A stretch of DNA of 64,000 nt from Solirubrobacteraceae bacterium. Its GTDB lineage: Bacteria > Actinomycetota > Thermoleophilia > Solirubrobacterales > Solirubrobacteraceae. Both the position numbers and the translations under genes were made by a program. Location: positions 62,001 to 126,000 of the forward strand of contig JAGIBJ010000051.1 in NCBI GenBank assembly GCA_017744415.1. Reading direction: 5' to 3'. Of this stretch, positions 41,861-50,061 are shown in pieces (the first letter of the stretch is position 1; the number at the start of each line of letters is the position of its first letter). The notes under the pieces were generated by a model. It did no database searches. It had not been told where the DNA came from and saw only the letters and a program-made list of their open reading frames with translations.

Positions 41861-42463
41861 ATGGCCAAGATCGCCGTCATCTACTACTCAGCCACCGGCA
41901 CGGTCCACAAGATCGCCGAGCAGATCGCCAAAGGCGCCGAGGACGCCGGCGCCGAAGTGCGCTTCCGCCGCGTACCCGAGCTCGCGCCGGCCGAGGCGAT
42001 CGCAAGCAACGAGGGGTGGCAACAGCATGTGACCGAGGTCAACCCGCACGTGCAGGAGGCGACGATCGACGACCTCGACTGGGCGGACGGCTTCGCGATC
42101 GGCTCGCCGACCCGTTTCGGCCTGCCGACCTCGCAGCTCAAGCAGTTCCTCGATACCACGGGAGGCCTTTGGGCCGAGGGCAAGCTCGTCGGCAAGCTGG
42201 CCACGGCCTTCACCTCCGCGTCGACGGCGCACGGCGGACTCGAGTCGACGGTGCTCGCGATCAGCAACACCTTTTACCACTGGGGCGCGCTCATCCTGCC
42301 CCCGGGCTACTCGACGCCGGAGCTCTACGCCGCCGGCACTCCGTACGGCATCACGCAGCACACGGGCGACCTCACCGAGGGCACTACCGCCGCGGCGAAC
42401 GCCCAGGGCAAGCGCCTCGCGGAGTACGCGGCGAAGCTCGCCGGCGCGCCGGTCTCCGCGTAG
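41861..42463 (+). CDS. wrbA: WrbA-type NAD(P)H:quinone oxidoreductase
   Basis: A 200-residue flavodoxin-fold enzyme that reduces quinones by two electrons with FMN and NAD(P)H. The phosphate loop is YYSATGTVHKIAEQIAKGA, and later GSPTRFGLPTSQLKQFLDTT and GGLESTVLAISNTFYHWGAL match WrbA. The ATG at 41861 has an AGGA Shine-Dalgarno (GACGAAGGAACATCCC). A MarR regulator is divergent, which fits quinone-inducible control. Confidence 0.93.
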   Translation: MAKIAVIYYSATGTVHKIAEQIAKGAEDAGAEVRFRRVPELAPAEAIASNEGWQQHVTEVNPHVQEATIDDLDWADGFAIGSPTRFGLPTSQLKQFLDTTGGLWAEGKLVGKLATAFTSASTAHGGLESTVLAISNTFYHWGALILPPGYSTPELYAAGTPYGITQHTGDLTEGTTAAANAQGKRLAEYAAKLAGAPVSA

Positions 42464-42500
42464 CGACTCCCCCCGAGGGCGGAGCCGCTCGCGTGCGCGC

Positions 42501-44081
42501 TCAGACGAGCGAGCGGCCCGTCATCTCGGCCGGCTGGGTGTAGCCCAGCAGCGCGAGGACGGTCGGCGCGATGTCGCAGAGCGCGCCCGTGCGGCCCGTG
42601 GTCTCCACGGAGCTCGTCACGCCCGGTCCGGTGAGCGGCGTCGTCTCCGGATCGCCGGCGAGGGTGATGCCGTCACCGACGATCACCACCGGCACCGGGT
42701 TGAGCGAGTGGGCCGTATCGGGCGAGCCATCGTCCTCGAGCATCTCGTCGGCGTTGCCGTGGTCGGCAGTGACGATCACGGCGCCGCCCGTCGAGGTGAC
42801 GGCCTCGATGAGTTCGCCGAGGCGAGCGTCGACGAACTCGACGGCCGCCGTCGCCGCCGGGATCGAGCCCGTGTGGCCGACCATGTCGGCGTTGGCGAAG
42901 TTGATGACGCCGAACGTGGGCCGGTCGGCGAGCCAGCCGTCGACGAAGGCCTTGGCGACGCCCGCCGCGCTCATCTCGGGCTTGAGGTCGTAGGTCGGCA
43001 CGTCGCGGGGGCTCGGCACCACCGCGCGCTCCTCGCCAGGCTCCGGCCGCTCTTCACCGCCCGCGAAGAAGTACGTCACGTGCGGGTACTTCTCGGTCTC
43101 TGCGACGTGCAGCTGCGTGCCGCCATGCTCGGCGACCACCTTCGGGAGCGTGACCGTGGGGCGGGCCGGCGGGAACGCGATCGGGTACGGGTAGGTCTCG
43201 TCGTACTCGGTGAGCGTCACGTAGCGATCGATCGGAGCAGCGCCGTCACGGTCGATCTCGTCGAAGGCCGGGTCGGCGAGCGCGAGGCTGATCTGGCGCA
43301 CGCGGTCGGGGCGGAAGTTAAAGCCGATCACCGAGTCGCCCGGGCGGATCGTGGCCTCGTCGCCGACGGTCGTCGCGGTGATGAACTCGTCGGTCTCCTG
43401 GCGAGCGTAGGCGTCGTCGATCGCGGCGGCGGTCGTCGCCGTGTGGTGCTGCGCGATGCCGTGGACGATGAGGTCGTAGGCCTGCTGGGTGCGCTCCCAG
43501 CGCGAGTCGCGATCCATGCCGAAGTAGCGGCCGATGATCGTGCCGACGCGCGCGTTGCCGGCCGCGTCGCACCACTCCTGCACCTGAGCGAGGTAGCCGC
43601 GGCCGCCGGTGGGCGAGGTGTCGCGGCCGTCGGTGAACGCGTGGATCACGAGCTCGGGCACGTTGAGCTCCTTGCCGAGCGCGATCAGCGCCTGGAGGTG
43701 CTCCCAGCCCGAGTGCACGCCACCGTCCGAGACGAGCCCGACGAGGTGCACACGCGGCGCGCCTTCGTAGGCGGCGCGGAGGATCGCGTTCTGCGCGAGC
43801 GCGCCGGTCTCGACGGCCTCGTCGATGCGGGTGAGGTCTTGCTTGACGACCGCGCCGGCGCCGAGGTTGAGATGGCCTACCTCGCTGTTGCCCATCTGCC
43901 CCTTCGGCAGACCCACCGCGGGGCCGCTTGCCGTGAGCGTGGTGCGCGGCTTCGACGCCCACAGCTCGTCCATCACGGGCGTGTTCGCCAGCGCGACGGC
44001 GTTGCCGGGGCTCTCCGGTGCCAGGCCCCAGCCGTCGAGGATGACGAGAGCGACCTGCGGGAACGTGGACTGGAGCGGCAT
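42501..44081 (-). CDS. gpmI: 2,3-bisphosphoglycerate-independent phosphoglycerate mutase
   Basis: A 526-residue two-manganese enzyme interconverting 3- and 2-phosphoglycerate in glycolysis. N-terminal ALVILDGWGLAP, the phosphorylated Ser in PKGQMGNSEVGHLNLGAG, HSGWEHLQALIALGKE, TDGRDTSPTGG and the C-terminal NFANADMVGHTGS and TADHGNADEM metal sites are all present. An ATG three codons upstream (44090) is possible. It follows the reductase gene on the same strand after 57 bases. Confidence 0.96.
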   Translation of the reverse strand: MPLQSTFPQVALVILDGWGLAPESPGNAVALANTPVMDELWASKPRTTLTASGPAVGLPKGQMGNSEVGHLNLGAGAVVKQDLTRIDEAVETGALAQNAILRAAYEGAPRVHLVGLVSDGGVHSGWEHLQALIALGKELNVPELVIHAFTDGRDTSPTGGRGYLAQVQEWCDAAGNARVGTIIGRYFGMDRDSRWERTQQAYDLIVHGIAQHHTATTAAAIDDAYARQETDEFITATTVGDEATIRPGDSVIGFNFRPDRVRQISLALADPAFDEIDRDGAAPIDRYVTLTEYDETYPYPIAFPPARPTVTLPKVVAEHGGTQLHVAETEKYPHVTYFFAGGEERPEPGEERAVVPSPRDVPTYDLKPEMSAAGVAKAFVDGWLADRPTFGVINFANADMVGHTGSIPAATAAVEFVDARLGELIEAVTSTGGAVIVTADHGNADEMLEDDGSPDTAHSLNPVPVVIVGDGITLAGDPETTPLTGPGVTSSVETTGRTGALCDIAPTVLALLGYTQPAEMTGRSLV

Positions 44082-44138
44082 CACCCGCATCGTGCCACGC
44101 GAGGCGCGATCGGCGCCGCGCCGGCGTTGAGGGCTCGC

Positions 44139-45107
44139 CTACAGCTCCAGCGTCAACCGGGGGCCCGCGGCGCGGGAGACGCAGATCATCATGCGGTCGC
44201 CCGCGGCCTGCTCGTCGGCCGTGAGCACCGAGTCGCGGTGGTCGATGGCGCCTTCGAGCACGGGCGTCTCGCAGGTGCCGCAGGTGCCGGTCTCGCAGGA
44301 CGAGAGGACGAGCGCGCCCGCGCCGCGGCAGGCCTCGAGGACGGTCGTGTCCGGGGTGACGGTGACCACCTGGCCGGAGAGCAGGAGGTCGACCTCGAAC
44401 GGCTCTTGCCAGACCGGCGCGCCGAGCTCGCGGGGCACGAAGCGCTCCATGCGGACCGCGCCGGGCAGCCAGCCGGCGGTACCGGCGGCGGCCTCGACGG
44501 CGTCCATCAGCGCCTGGGGGCCGCAGCAGTACACGTCGGTGACGGGATCGGGCGCGGCGAGCTGGGCGGCGACGTCCATGCGGCCCGTCGAAGCGCTCGG
44601 GAAGAGCGCGACGCGATCCGGGAACTCGCGGGCGAGCTCCGCAGCGAAGGCCATGCCCGCGACCGACTTGCCCCCGTAGGCGAGACTCCACTCGGCGCCT
44701 CGGGCCGCCGCCGTGCGCACCATCGGAAGGATCGCGGTGATGCCGATGCCGCCGGCGATGAAGCGGTAGCGCGGCGCGACCTCGAACGCGAAGTGGTTGC
44801 GCGGCCCTCTGATCTGCACCTGTTCGCCAGCGAAGAGCTCCTCGTGGATGCGGGTGGAGCCGCCGCGGCCGTCGTCCTCACGCAGCACGGCGACGCGGTA
44901 GCTCGAGCGGTCGGCGGGATCGCCGCACAGCGAGTACTGGCGGACGACGTCGTCGCCGACGATGAGATCGATGTGCGCGCCCGGCTGCCAGAGCGGAAGC
45001 TCGCTGCCGTCCGCTGCGGCGAGGGTGAACGCGACGATGCCAGGGACGAGCTCGCGGCGCTCGGTGACGACGAGCGTGCGCTCCTCTTCAAGATGTGCGG
45101 GGGTCAC
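44139..45107 (-). CDS. Phthalate-dioxygenase-reductase-like FMN/2Fe-2S oxidoreductase
   Basis: A 322-residue protein with three modules: a flavin-binding barrel (QPGAHIDLIVGDDVVRQYSL), an NAD domain (RFIAGGIGITAILPMVRTAA; DVYCCGPQALMDAV), and a C-terminal plant-type ferredoxin with Cys in SSCETGTCGTCETPVLEG and MMICVSRA. This order is that of VanB/PDR reductases, which pass electrons from NADH to a Rieske oxygenase or demethylase. No oxygenase gene is adjacent. The start is a GTG 87 bases from the divergent FAD oxidase. Confidence 0.92.
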   Translation of the reverse strand: MTPAHLEEERTLVVTERRELVPGIVAFTLAAADGSELPLWQPGAHIDLIVGDDVVRQYSLCGDPADRSSYRVAVLREDDGRGGSTRIHEELFAGEQVQIRGPRNHFAFEVAPRYRFIAGGIGITAILPMVRTAAARGAEWSLAYGGKSVAGMAFAAELAREFPDRVALFPSASTGRMDVAAQLAAPDPVTDVYCCGPQALMDAVEAAAGTAGWLPGAVRMERFVPRELGAPVWQEPFEVDLLLSGQVVTVTPDTTVLEACRGAGALVLSSCETGTCGTCETPVLEGAIDHRDSVLTADEQAAGDRMMICVSRAAGPRLTLEL

Positions 45108-45178
45108 GCCGGGCACGCTAAGCCCCGCGGCGGCCGACGGTTTTGGACACGGGGCCATACGTGCCGTCGGGGGCTGCT

Positions 45179-45190
45179 GCAAACGTTTGC
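45179..45190. promoter_or_regulatory. Perfect palindrome upstream of the FAD oxidase
   Basis: GCAAACGTTTGC is a 12-base perfect palindrome ending 4 bases before the GTG start at 45195 in the divergent intergenic region. It resembles a LacI/GalR-family operator (central CG, AAACGTTT core) and leaves no room for a Shine-Dalgarno. Confidence 0.55.
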
Positions 45191-45194
45191 GACC

Positions 45195-46553
45195 GTGACC
45201 ACGCAGGCGCTGCCGACCGCTGATCCGGATGCCGTCTACGCCCTCGCCTCGGAGCTGCGCGAGCTGCTCGGGCCTCGGCGCGCGACGATCGAGATCACCG
45301 CCCGTGAGAAGGCGTCCATCGACGGGTCGCCCCTCTCCCCCGTGATCGCCGGCCAGTACCCGCTCGGCCTCGCGGATCTCGTCGCGTTCCCGGCGAGTGC
45401 GGACGAGATCGCCGGGTGCGTCGCAGCAGCGGTGCGCCACGGAGTGCCGATCACGACCCGCGGCAAGGGCACCGGCAACTACGGCCAGGCGATCCCGATG
45501 CGCGGCGGACTCGTCCTCGATACGTCGAAGGCAGGCAAGGTCGTCAGCATCGAGGACGGCCTCCTCACCGCCGAGGCGGGGTGCCGAATGCTCACGATGG
45601 AGTCGGCCGCGCGCGAGGCCGGCCAGCAACTCTGGCTCTACCCCTCGACGCTGCAATCCACAATCGGGGGCTTCCTCGGCGGCGGCTCGGGCGGCACGGG
45701 CACGATCAAGCACGGGCCGAACTGGGATGGCTTCGTCGCCGCGCTCGACGTCGTACACGCCGAACCCGACGCGCACCTCATCCATGTCGAGGGCGACGCC
45801 GCGACCGGCTACCTGCACTCCTATGGCGTCGGCGGCGTGATCGCCCGGGCGACCGTGCGCCTCGAGCCGCTGCAGGACTGGACGTGCCTGTGGGCGAGCT
45901 TCGAGGACTTCCACGATGCGTTCGCGATGGTGCGCGCGCTGCGTCAGCTCGAGCCTTTGCCGCGACTCGTGAGCGCCGATCCGCCGAAGCTCGTCGGCCC
46001 GATGCCGGAGAGCGCGGCGATGCCCAAGGGCCGCGCGAGCCTACGGACGATCCTCGATGCGTCGACGGTACCCGCAGCCCGCACACTGATCGAAGGCGCC
46101 GGCGGCACGATCCACGAGGAGCGCACCGATCCGGCCGCCCCGCTCGCCGTCAGCATGCTCAGCTACAACCACGGCGTGTGGTGGCTGCTCGAGAGCGAGC
46201 CCGGCCAGTGGTTCCACATCGAGGTCGCCGGAGAGGCGCTGATCGATCGCATCGACGAGGTGCACCAGGTGCTCCCGGGCGCGGTGCTCCACATCGAGGC
46301 AGGTCACACCGTCCCGATCGGGATGCTCGCCTGCCGCTACTCGGGACCGGACGACGTGCCGACCGTGATGGCGCGCCTCGCCGAGCTCGAGGTCGGCACC
46401 CACGACTGCCACCAGTGGTACGTCGACCGGGAGGTCGAGCACGTGCGCCAGCTGGCACTCCGCACCGATCCGCGCGGGCTGCTCAATCCAGGAAAGTGGA
46501 AGCCCGAGGACGAGCCCGATCGCCCGCCGGCGAGCGCGTTCTACGGCTCGTAG
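45195..46553 (+). CDS. FAD-linked oxidase (PCMH/VAO family)
   Basis: A 452-residue flavoenzyme. The FAD-binding half has VAFPASADEIAGCVAAAVRH, TTRGKGTGNYGQAIPMRGGL, the Gly-rich STIGGFLGGGSGGTGTIKHG and VLDTSKAG, as in glycolate oxidase GlcD and D-lactate dehydrogenases; the C-terminal part ends DPRGLLNPGKWKPE. It probably oxidises a 2-hydroxy acid or similar compound. It diverges from the reductase, and the palindrome just before its GTG suggests shared control. Longer upstream frames cover the opposite-strand genes. Confidence 0.9.
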   Translation: MTTQALPTADPDAVYALASELRELLGPRRATIEITAREKASIDGSPLSPVIAGQYPLGLADLVAFPASADEIAGCVAAAVRHGVPITTRGKGTGNYGQAIPMRGGLVLDTSKAGKVVSIEDGLLTAEAGCRMLTMESAAREAGQQLWLYPSTLQSTIGGFLGGGSGGTGTIKHGPNWDGFVAALDVVHAEPDAHLIHVEGDAATGYLHSYGVGGVIARATVRLEPLQDWTCLWASFEDFHDAFAMVRALRQLEPLPRLVSADPPKLVGPMPESAAMPKGRASLRTILDASTVPAARTLIEGAGGTIHEERTDPAAPLAVSMLSYNHGVWWLLESEPGQWFHIEVAGEALIDRIDEVHQVLPGAVLHIEAGHTVPIGMLACRYSGPDDVPTVMARLAELEVGTHDCHQWYVDREVEHVRQLALRTDPRGLLNPGKWKPEDEPDRPPASAFYGS

Positions 46554-46597
46554 GCGTGGCTGGCGGCCACGGCCGCCGCCCCGCAGCGCGCGCGTCT

Positions 46598-48871
46598 TCA
46601 GCGCACGATCGACAGGCTGAGCGTCCTGGCCGCCGACGCCCCCGCGGCATTCTTGGCGACGACCGTGAGCCGGTAGCTGCCGAGCTTGAGCGCCTTGCCC
46701 TTCACCTTGCCGCTGAACGCCACGGTGCTGCTGCCAGCCGCCGCGGTCGCGGTGATCGAGCCCGCAGCGATCGGCCGCTTGCAACTCTTCGCCTTGCGCA
46801 GCTTCGTCGTCGGCTTCACGCACTTGCCCTTGCTCGTCTTGCCCGCGACCAGACGCTCGATCGTGATGGTGAGCGTGGAGGCGGTCGAGACCGACACGCT
46901 GAGCGTGGTGCCCGTCTTCACCTTCTTGCTCGCGCCCTTCGGCCGCTTGCCGGTGCGCAGGCGGCTGCTCGCGACGGTGAGCTTGGTGAGCGCGGGTGCG
47001 GCGAGCGGGGTCGGCGTGGGGGCCGGGGCTGGGGCCGGCGTGGGGGCCGGCGTCGGCGTTGGGGTGAGCGCGGGGGTAGGCGTCGGCAGCGGCGCGTAGG
47101 GCGGCGGTGCGATGCCGACGACGAGGCCGGACACCTGGTTCCCGATGCCGATCGGTCCGAGCAGCGTGGCGGCGCCCGTCGACAGATCGACGGTGTAGAG
47201 CTTCGTGGACCCGGCAGTCCCGGTCGCGAGGTAAGCCTTGCCGGTCGCCACCGTGTTGGGGGTCGCGACACTGATCTCCGCTGGGATGTCGAACCCGGTG
47301 ATCGTTGACACGTCGAGGGCCGACCCGTTGAGCGTGATCGACGCGGGCGTCGTCTGGGTGCCGAGGTTCGGCGGCGACTGGATGTAGAGGCGATCGCTCG
47401 ACGCGTCGACGGTGTAGAGCGTCGTTGCCGTGGCCCCGCCGACGGTGTCGGTGTAGCCGGCGCCGGCGAGCCCCGTCGCGCCGCTCGGCAGGCCCGAGAT
47501 GTCGGCATCCGGGTTGACGTTGGCGGCGAGGGTGTCACCGTCGACCGGCGCACCCGTCAGCGGGTTGGCGCGCGCCGTCCACCCGACCGAGGTCACGATC
47601 CGCGCGCGGTCGGCCGTCGGGTTGATCGCGAAGCCGTAACCCGAGGCCGGGAAGTTGTAGGCCGCCCCGACCGCCGTCCGGTAGATGAGCTGGCCCGCGG
47701 CGCCGATCGCCGTGAGCACACCGGTCTGCGGGTCGAGGAGGTAGAGCGTCGCCTTCTCCGTCGACGCGTCGGCGCCGAGTGCGAGGAGCTGCCCGGTGCT
47801 CGCCCGGCGGGCGATCCCGACCAATTGCTCGCCGGCGGTCAGCCCGGAGACCGCGACCGATGTCGTGGTCGTGGGCGTGGCGGTGTCGAACCGCGCGAGG
47901 TTGCTGCCGATGAGCGCGAGCGCCGGGCGGCCGTGGCTCGCGCTCTCCCCCAGCACCGCGAGGCCGTGGATCCCGGGGCCGCCGTTGCCGATCGGCCCGA
48001 GGTCAGTCACGCCGCCCGTCGGAAGGTCGATGGTGACGAGCCGCGTCGTGGAGTCCTTGCGGACGGAGGCGTAGGCGATACCGGTGGCGGGCGTGTTGCT
48101 CACCGCCGGCGCGATGCCAGGGAGCATCGCGAGTCCTTTCACCGCGTTCACCGTGTATGGGCTCCCGCCCAGGGCGAGCGTCGTCGGGTTGGTCTGCGTG
48201 CCGGCGTTCGGTGGGTTCTGGATGTAGAGGCTGTCGGTCGCGGCGTCGAGCGTGTAGATCGTCGTCGTCACGGCGTTCGCGGCCGGCCGTGCGTAGGCGG
48301 CGGCCGACACGGTCGTCGTGCCGCCGTTGATCGGGCCGTCCATGTTGACGCCGGTGACGCTGCCTCCGGCCCCACCGAGATCACCGTCGACGGGAGCGCC
48401 CGTGTTCGGATTCACGCGGAAGTTCTGCCCGGCATCGTTGACCACACGGATCCGATCCACGGCCGGGTTGAACGTGACGCCCCAGTCGCCGCTGGACAGC
48501 GACACGGTCGAGAGGCCGTCGGAGTACTGGAAGGGGCTGCCGATCGCCGTGGCCGTGCCGTGGTCGGGAGACACGGAGTAGAGCTGCAGCGTGTTGACGC
48601 CGAGGTTGCCGCCAAGCGCGTAGAGACCGTTCGTCTGGGGGCGGATCGCGACGCCGAGGAGGCTGTCGCCTGCAGCGATCCCGGTCAGCGGCGTGGTGGT
48701 GGTCGTGCCGGGGGCGCGCAGGTCGAACGTGAGCAGAGCGTTGCCGTCGAGGGCGTAGGCGCGCTGGCCGAGGTCGTCGGCGCGGGCCGCGGGGGCCGTC
48801 GCGGCAAGCAGCAGCGCGAGCGCGGCCGTGGCGACGCATCGGGCGAGGGTGAACGGGTTCGGCGAGCGCAT
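46598..48871 (-). CDS. Secreted protein with duplicated DUF4394 domains
   Basis: A 757-residue protein: signal peptide (ARCVATAALALLLAATAPAA), two DUF4394-like beta-propeller domains (about residues 35-260 and 290-560) with repeated phrases such as GVAIRPQTNGLYALG, DRIRVVNDAGQNFRVNPNTG, GAPVDGD and SLYIQNPPNAGTQ, which recurs as RLYIQSPPNLGTQ, a Pro/Thr/Ala repeat linker (PTPTPAPTPAP type), and a C-terminal Ig-like module with two Cys and many Lys/Arg that I link to Solirubrobacterales exported proteins. Function unknown. An ATG 7 codons upstream is possible. Confidence 0.85.
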   Translation of the reverse strand: MRSPNPFTLARCVATAALALLLAATAPAARADDLGQRAYALDGNALLTFDLRAPGTTTTTPLTGIAAGDSLLGVAIRPQTNGLYALGGNLGVNTLQLYSVSPDHGTATAIGSPFQYSDGLSTVSLSSGDWGVTFNPAVDRIRVVNDAGQNFRVNPNTGAPVDGDLGGAGGSVTGVNMDGPINGGTTTVSAAAYARPAANAVTTTIYTLDAATDSLYIQNPPNAGTQTNPTTLALGGSPYTVNAVKGLAMLPGIAPAVSNTPATGIAYASVRKDSTTRLVTIDLPTGGVTDLGPIGNGGPGIHGLAVLGESASHGRPALALIGSNLARFDTATPTTTTSVAVSGLTAGEQLVGIARRASTGQLLALGADASTEKATLYLLDPQTGVLTAIGAAGQLIYRTAVGAAYNFPASGYGFAINPTADRARIVTSVGWTARANPLTGAPVDGDTLAANVNPDADISGLPSGATGLAGAGYTDTVGGATATTLYTVDASSDRLYIQSPPNLGTQTTPASITLNGSALDVSTITGFDIPAEISVATPNTVATGKAYLATGTAGSTKLYTVDLSTGAATLLGPIGIGNQVSGLVVGIAPPPYAPLPTPTPALTPTPTPAPTPAPAPAPTPTPLAAPALTKLTVASSRLRTGKRPKGASKKVKTGTTLSVSVSTASTLTITIERLVAGKTSKGKCVKPTTKLRKAKSCKRPIAAGSITATAAAGSSTVAFSGKVKGKALKLGSYRLTVVAKNAAGASAARTLSLSIVR

Positions 48872-49038
48872 CGGCGCGAACGTACCTCGCATCCCGGCGT
48901 CACGCAGGAAATTCGACGTTCGTCATCTAGTCAGGGGACGTGACCGGGTTCGGCACGTCGGAAAGGCGTGTGACATCCGGGGATGCGGCTTTCCTTCACT
49001 GTCGGGAAACCCCGCGCACGCCGATGAAACGGAGTGAG

Positions 49039-49944
49039 ATGGCCCGCAACGTCGACAGCACCACCCGTGAGGCCCGCGCCCTGCGTGGCGCCGGTGGCCT
49101 GCGCGGCGTGCGTCCGCGGACGGCGAGCCGTGGACGCGGCACCCGCGCGAGCTCCGGCCGCGGGCCTTCGCCGCGCGATCGGTGGGAGCGCGGGCCGCAG
49201 GCACCGGCGCGCGCGATCGACCGCGCCGAGTCGCTCGTGCTCGATGGTCTCGCCGGGCCCCTGCCGGCGCGTCTGCTCGCGCCCGCGAGCCGACGCAAGC
49301 TTCCGCTGATCCTCGCCTGGGGTGCGGGCGGCGCTTCGACCGCCGAGCTGCGCGCCGACGAGCGATGGGCGCGCGACCTGGCCGACCTCACGGGCGCCTG
49401 CGTGGTGCTCTGCGGCTACCGCCGGGCAGGTGATGCCGACCAACTCGCGGCCGATGCGGCCGCCGCCTTCACCGATGTGATCGCGCGCGCCGTCAGCTTC
49501 GGCGCCGATCCCGAGCTGATCGCGGTCACCGGCCGAGGTGTTGGTTTCCGGATCGCTGCGCGTCTCGCGGCCGAGGCCACCGCCTGGCCGGCCCTCCCCA
49601 CTCCGCGTGCTTGCCTCGCGGTCGCGCCGGTCGCGGCCGCCGCCGCGGCCTTCCGCGAGGCGTTGGCGCTCCAGAGTGCGCCGCGCCCGCTGCATCCGCT
49701 GCGCCCGGGCACGGAGGTGCGCACCCGCGATGGGCACCGCCTCGGCCAGGTCGGCGACGTGCGCGACGGCGACTTCAGCGTCTACCGCGGGCTCACGAGC
49801 GAGGAACTGCACGTGCCGCTGCGGGCCGTCTACCGCGTGCAGGGCGCCGTCACGCTGAGCGCGGTCAGCACCGAGCTGATGCTGCGCGACTGGGGCCGCA
49901 GCGCCGCCGCCGTGGCGACGCTGCCGGACCCCTCGCGCAACTAG
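49039..49944 (+). CDS. Alpha/beta-hydrolase-like domain fused to a PRC-barrel-like domain
   Basis: A 301-residue protein. The first 55 residues are Arg/Gly-rich and disordered. Residues 70-210 have an alpha/beta-hydrolase look (LPARLLAPASRRKLPLILAW; ACVVLCGYRRAG; ELIAVTGRGVGFRIAARLAA), but the nucleophile elbow GxSxG reads GRGVG, so the Ser is missing. Residues 228-285 (GTEVRTRDGHRLGQVGDVRD, HVPLRAVYRVQGAV) resemble a PRC-barrel/DUF2171 domain. Both assignments are inference. GGAGTGAG precedes the ATG at 49039, which decides that start over the ATG at 49024. Confidence 0.6.
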   Translation: MARNVDSTTREARALRGAGGLRGVRPRTASRGRGTRASSGRGPSPRDRWERGPQAPARAIDRAESLVLDGLAGPLPARLLAPASRRKLPLILAWGAGGASTAELRADERWARDLADLTGACVVLCGYRRAGDADQLAADAAAAFTDVIARAVSFGADPELIAVTGRGVGFRIAARLAAEATAWPALPTPRACLAVAPVAAAAAAFREALALQSAPRPLHPLRPGTEVRTRDGHRLGQVGDVRDGDFSVYRGLTSEELHVPLRAVYRVQGAVTLSAVSTELMLRDWGRSAAAVATLPDPSRN

Positions 49945-50061
49945 GGCGAAAGTCACGCGGCCATTCCGCGTGAGCGCAGCACCCGCCGCCGGTGACGGGG
50001 ACCGCACCGCCGCGGCTTTCCCCCTTGCGTTCTGCGCCACGCATTCGCATGATGAGCCGTC

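Noticed and set aside
42708-45194. A plus-strand frame of over 800 codons upstream of the FAD oxidase
   Set aside because: It is antisense to gpmI and the reductase, both of which have clear family motifs; only the part from 45195 is real.
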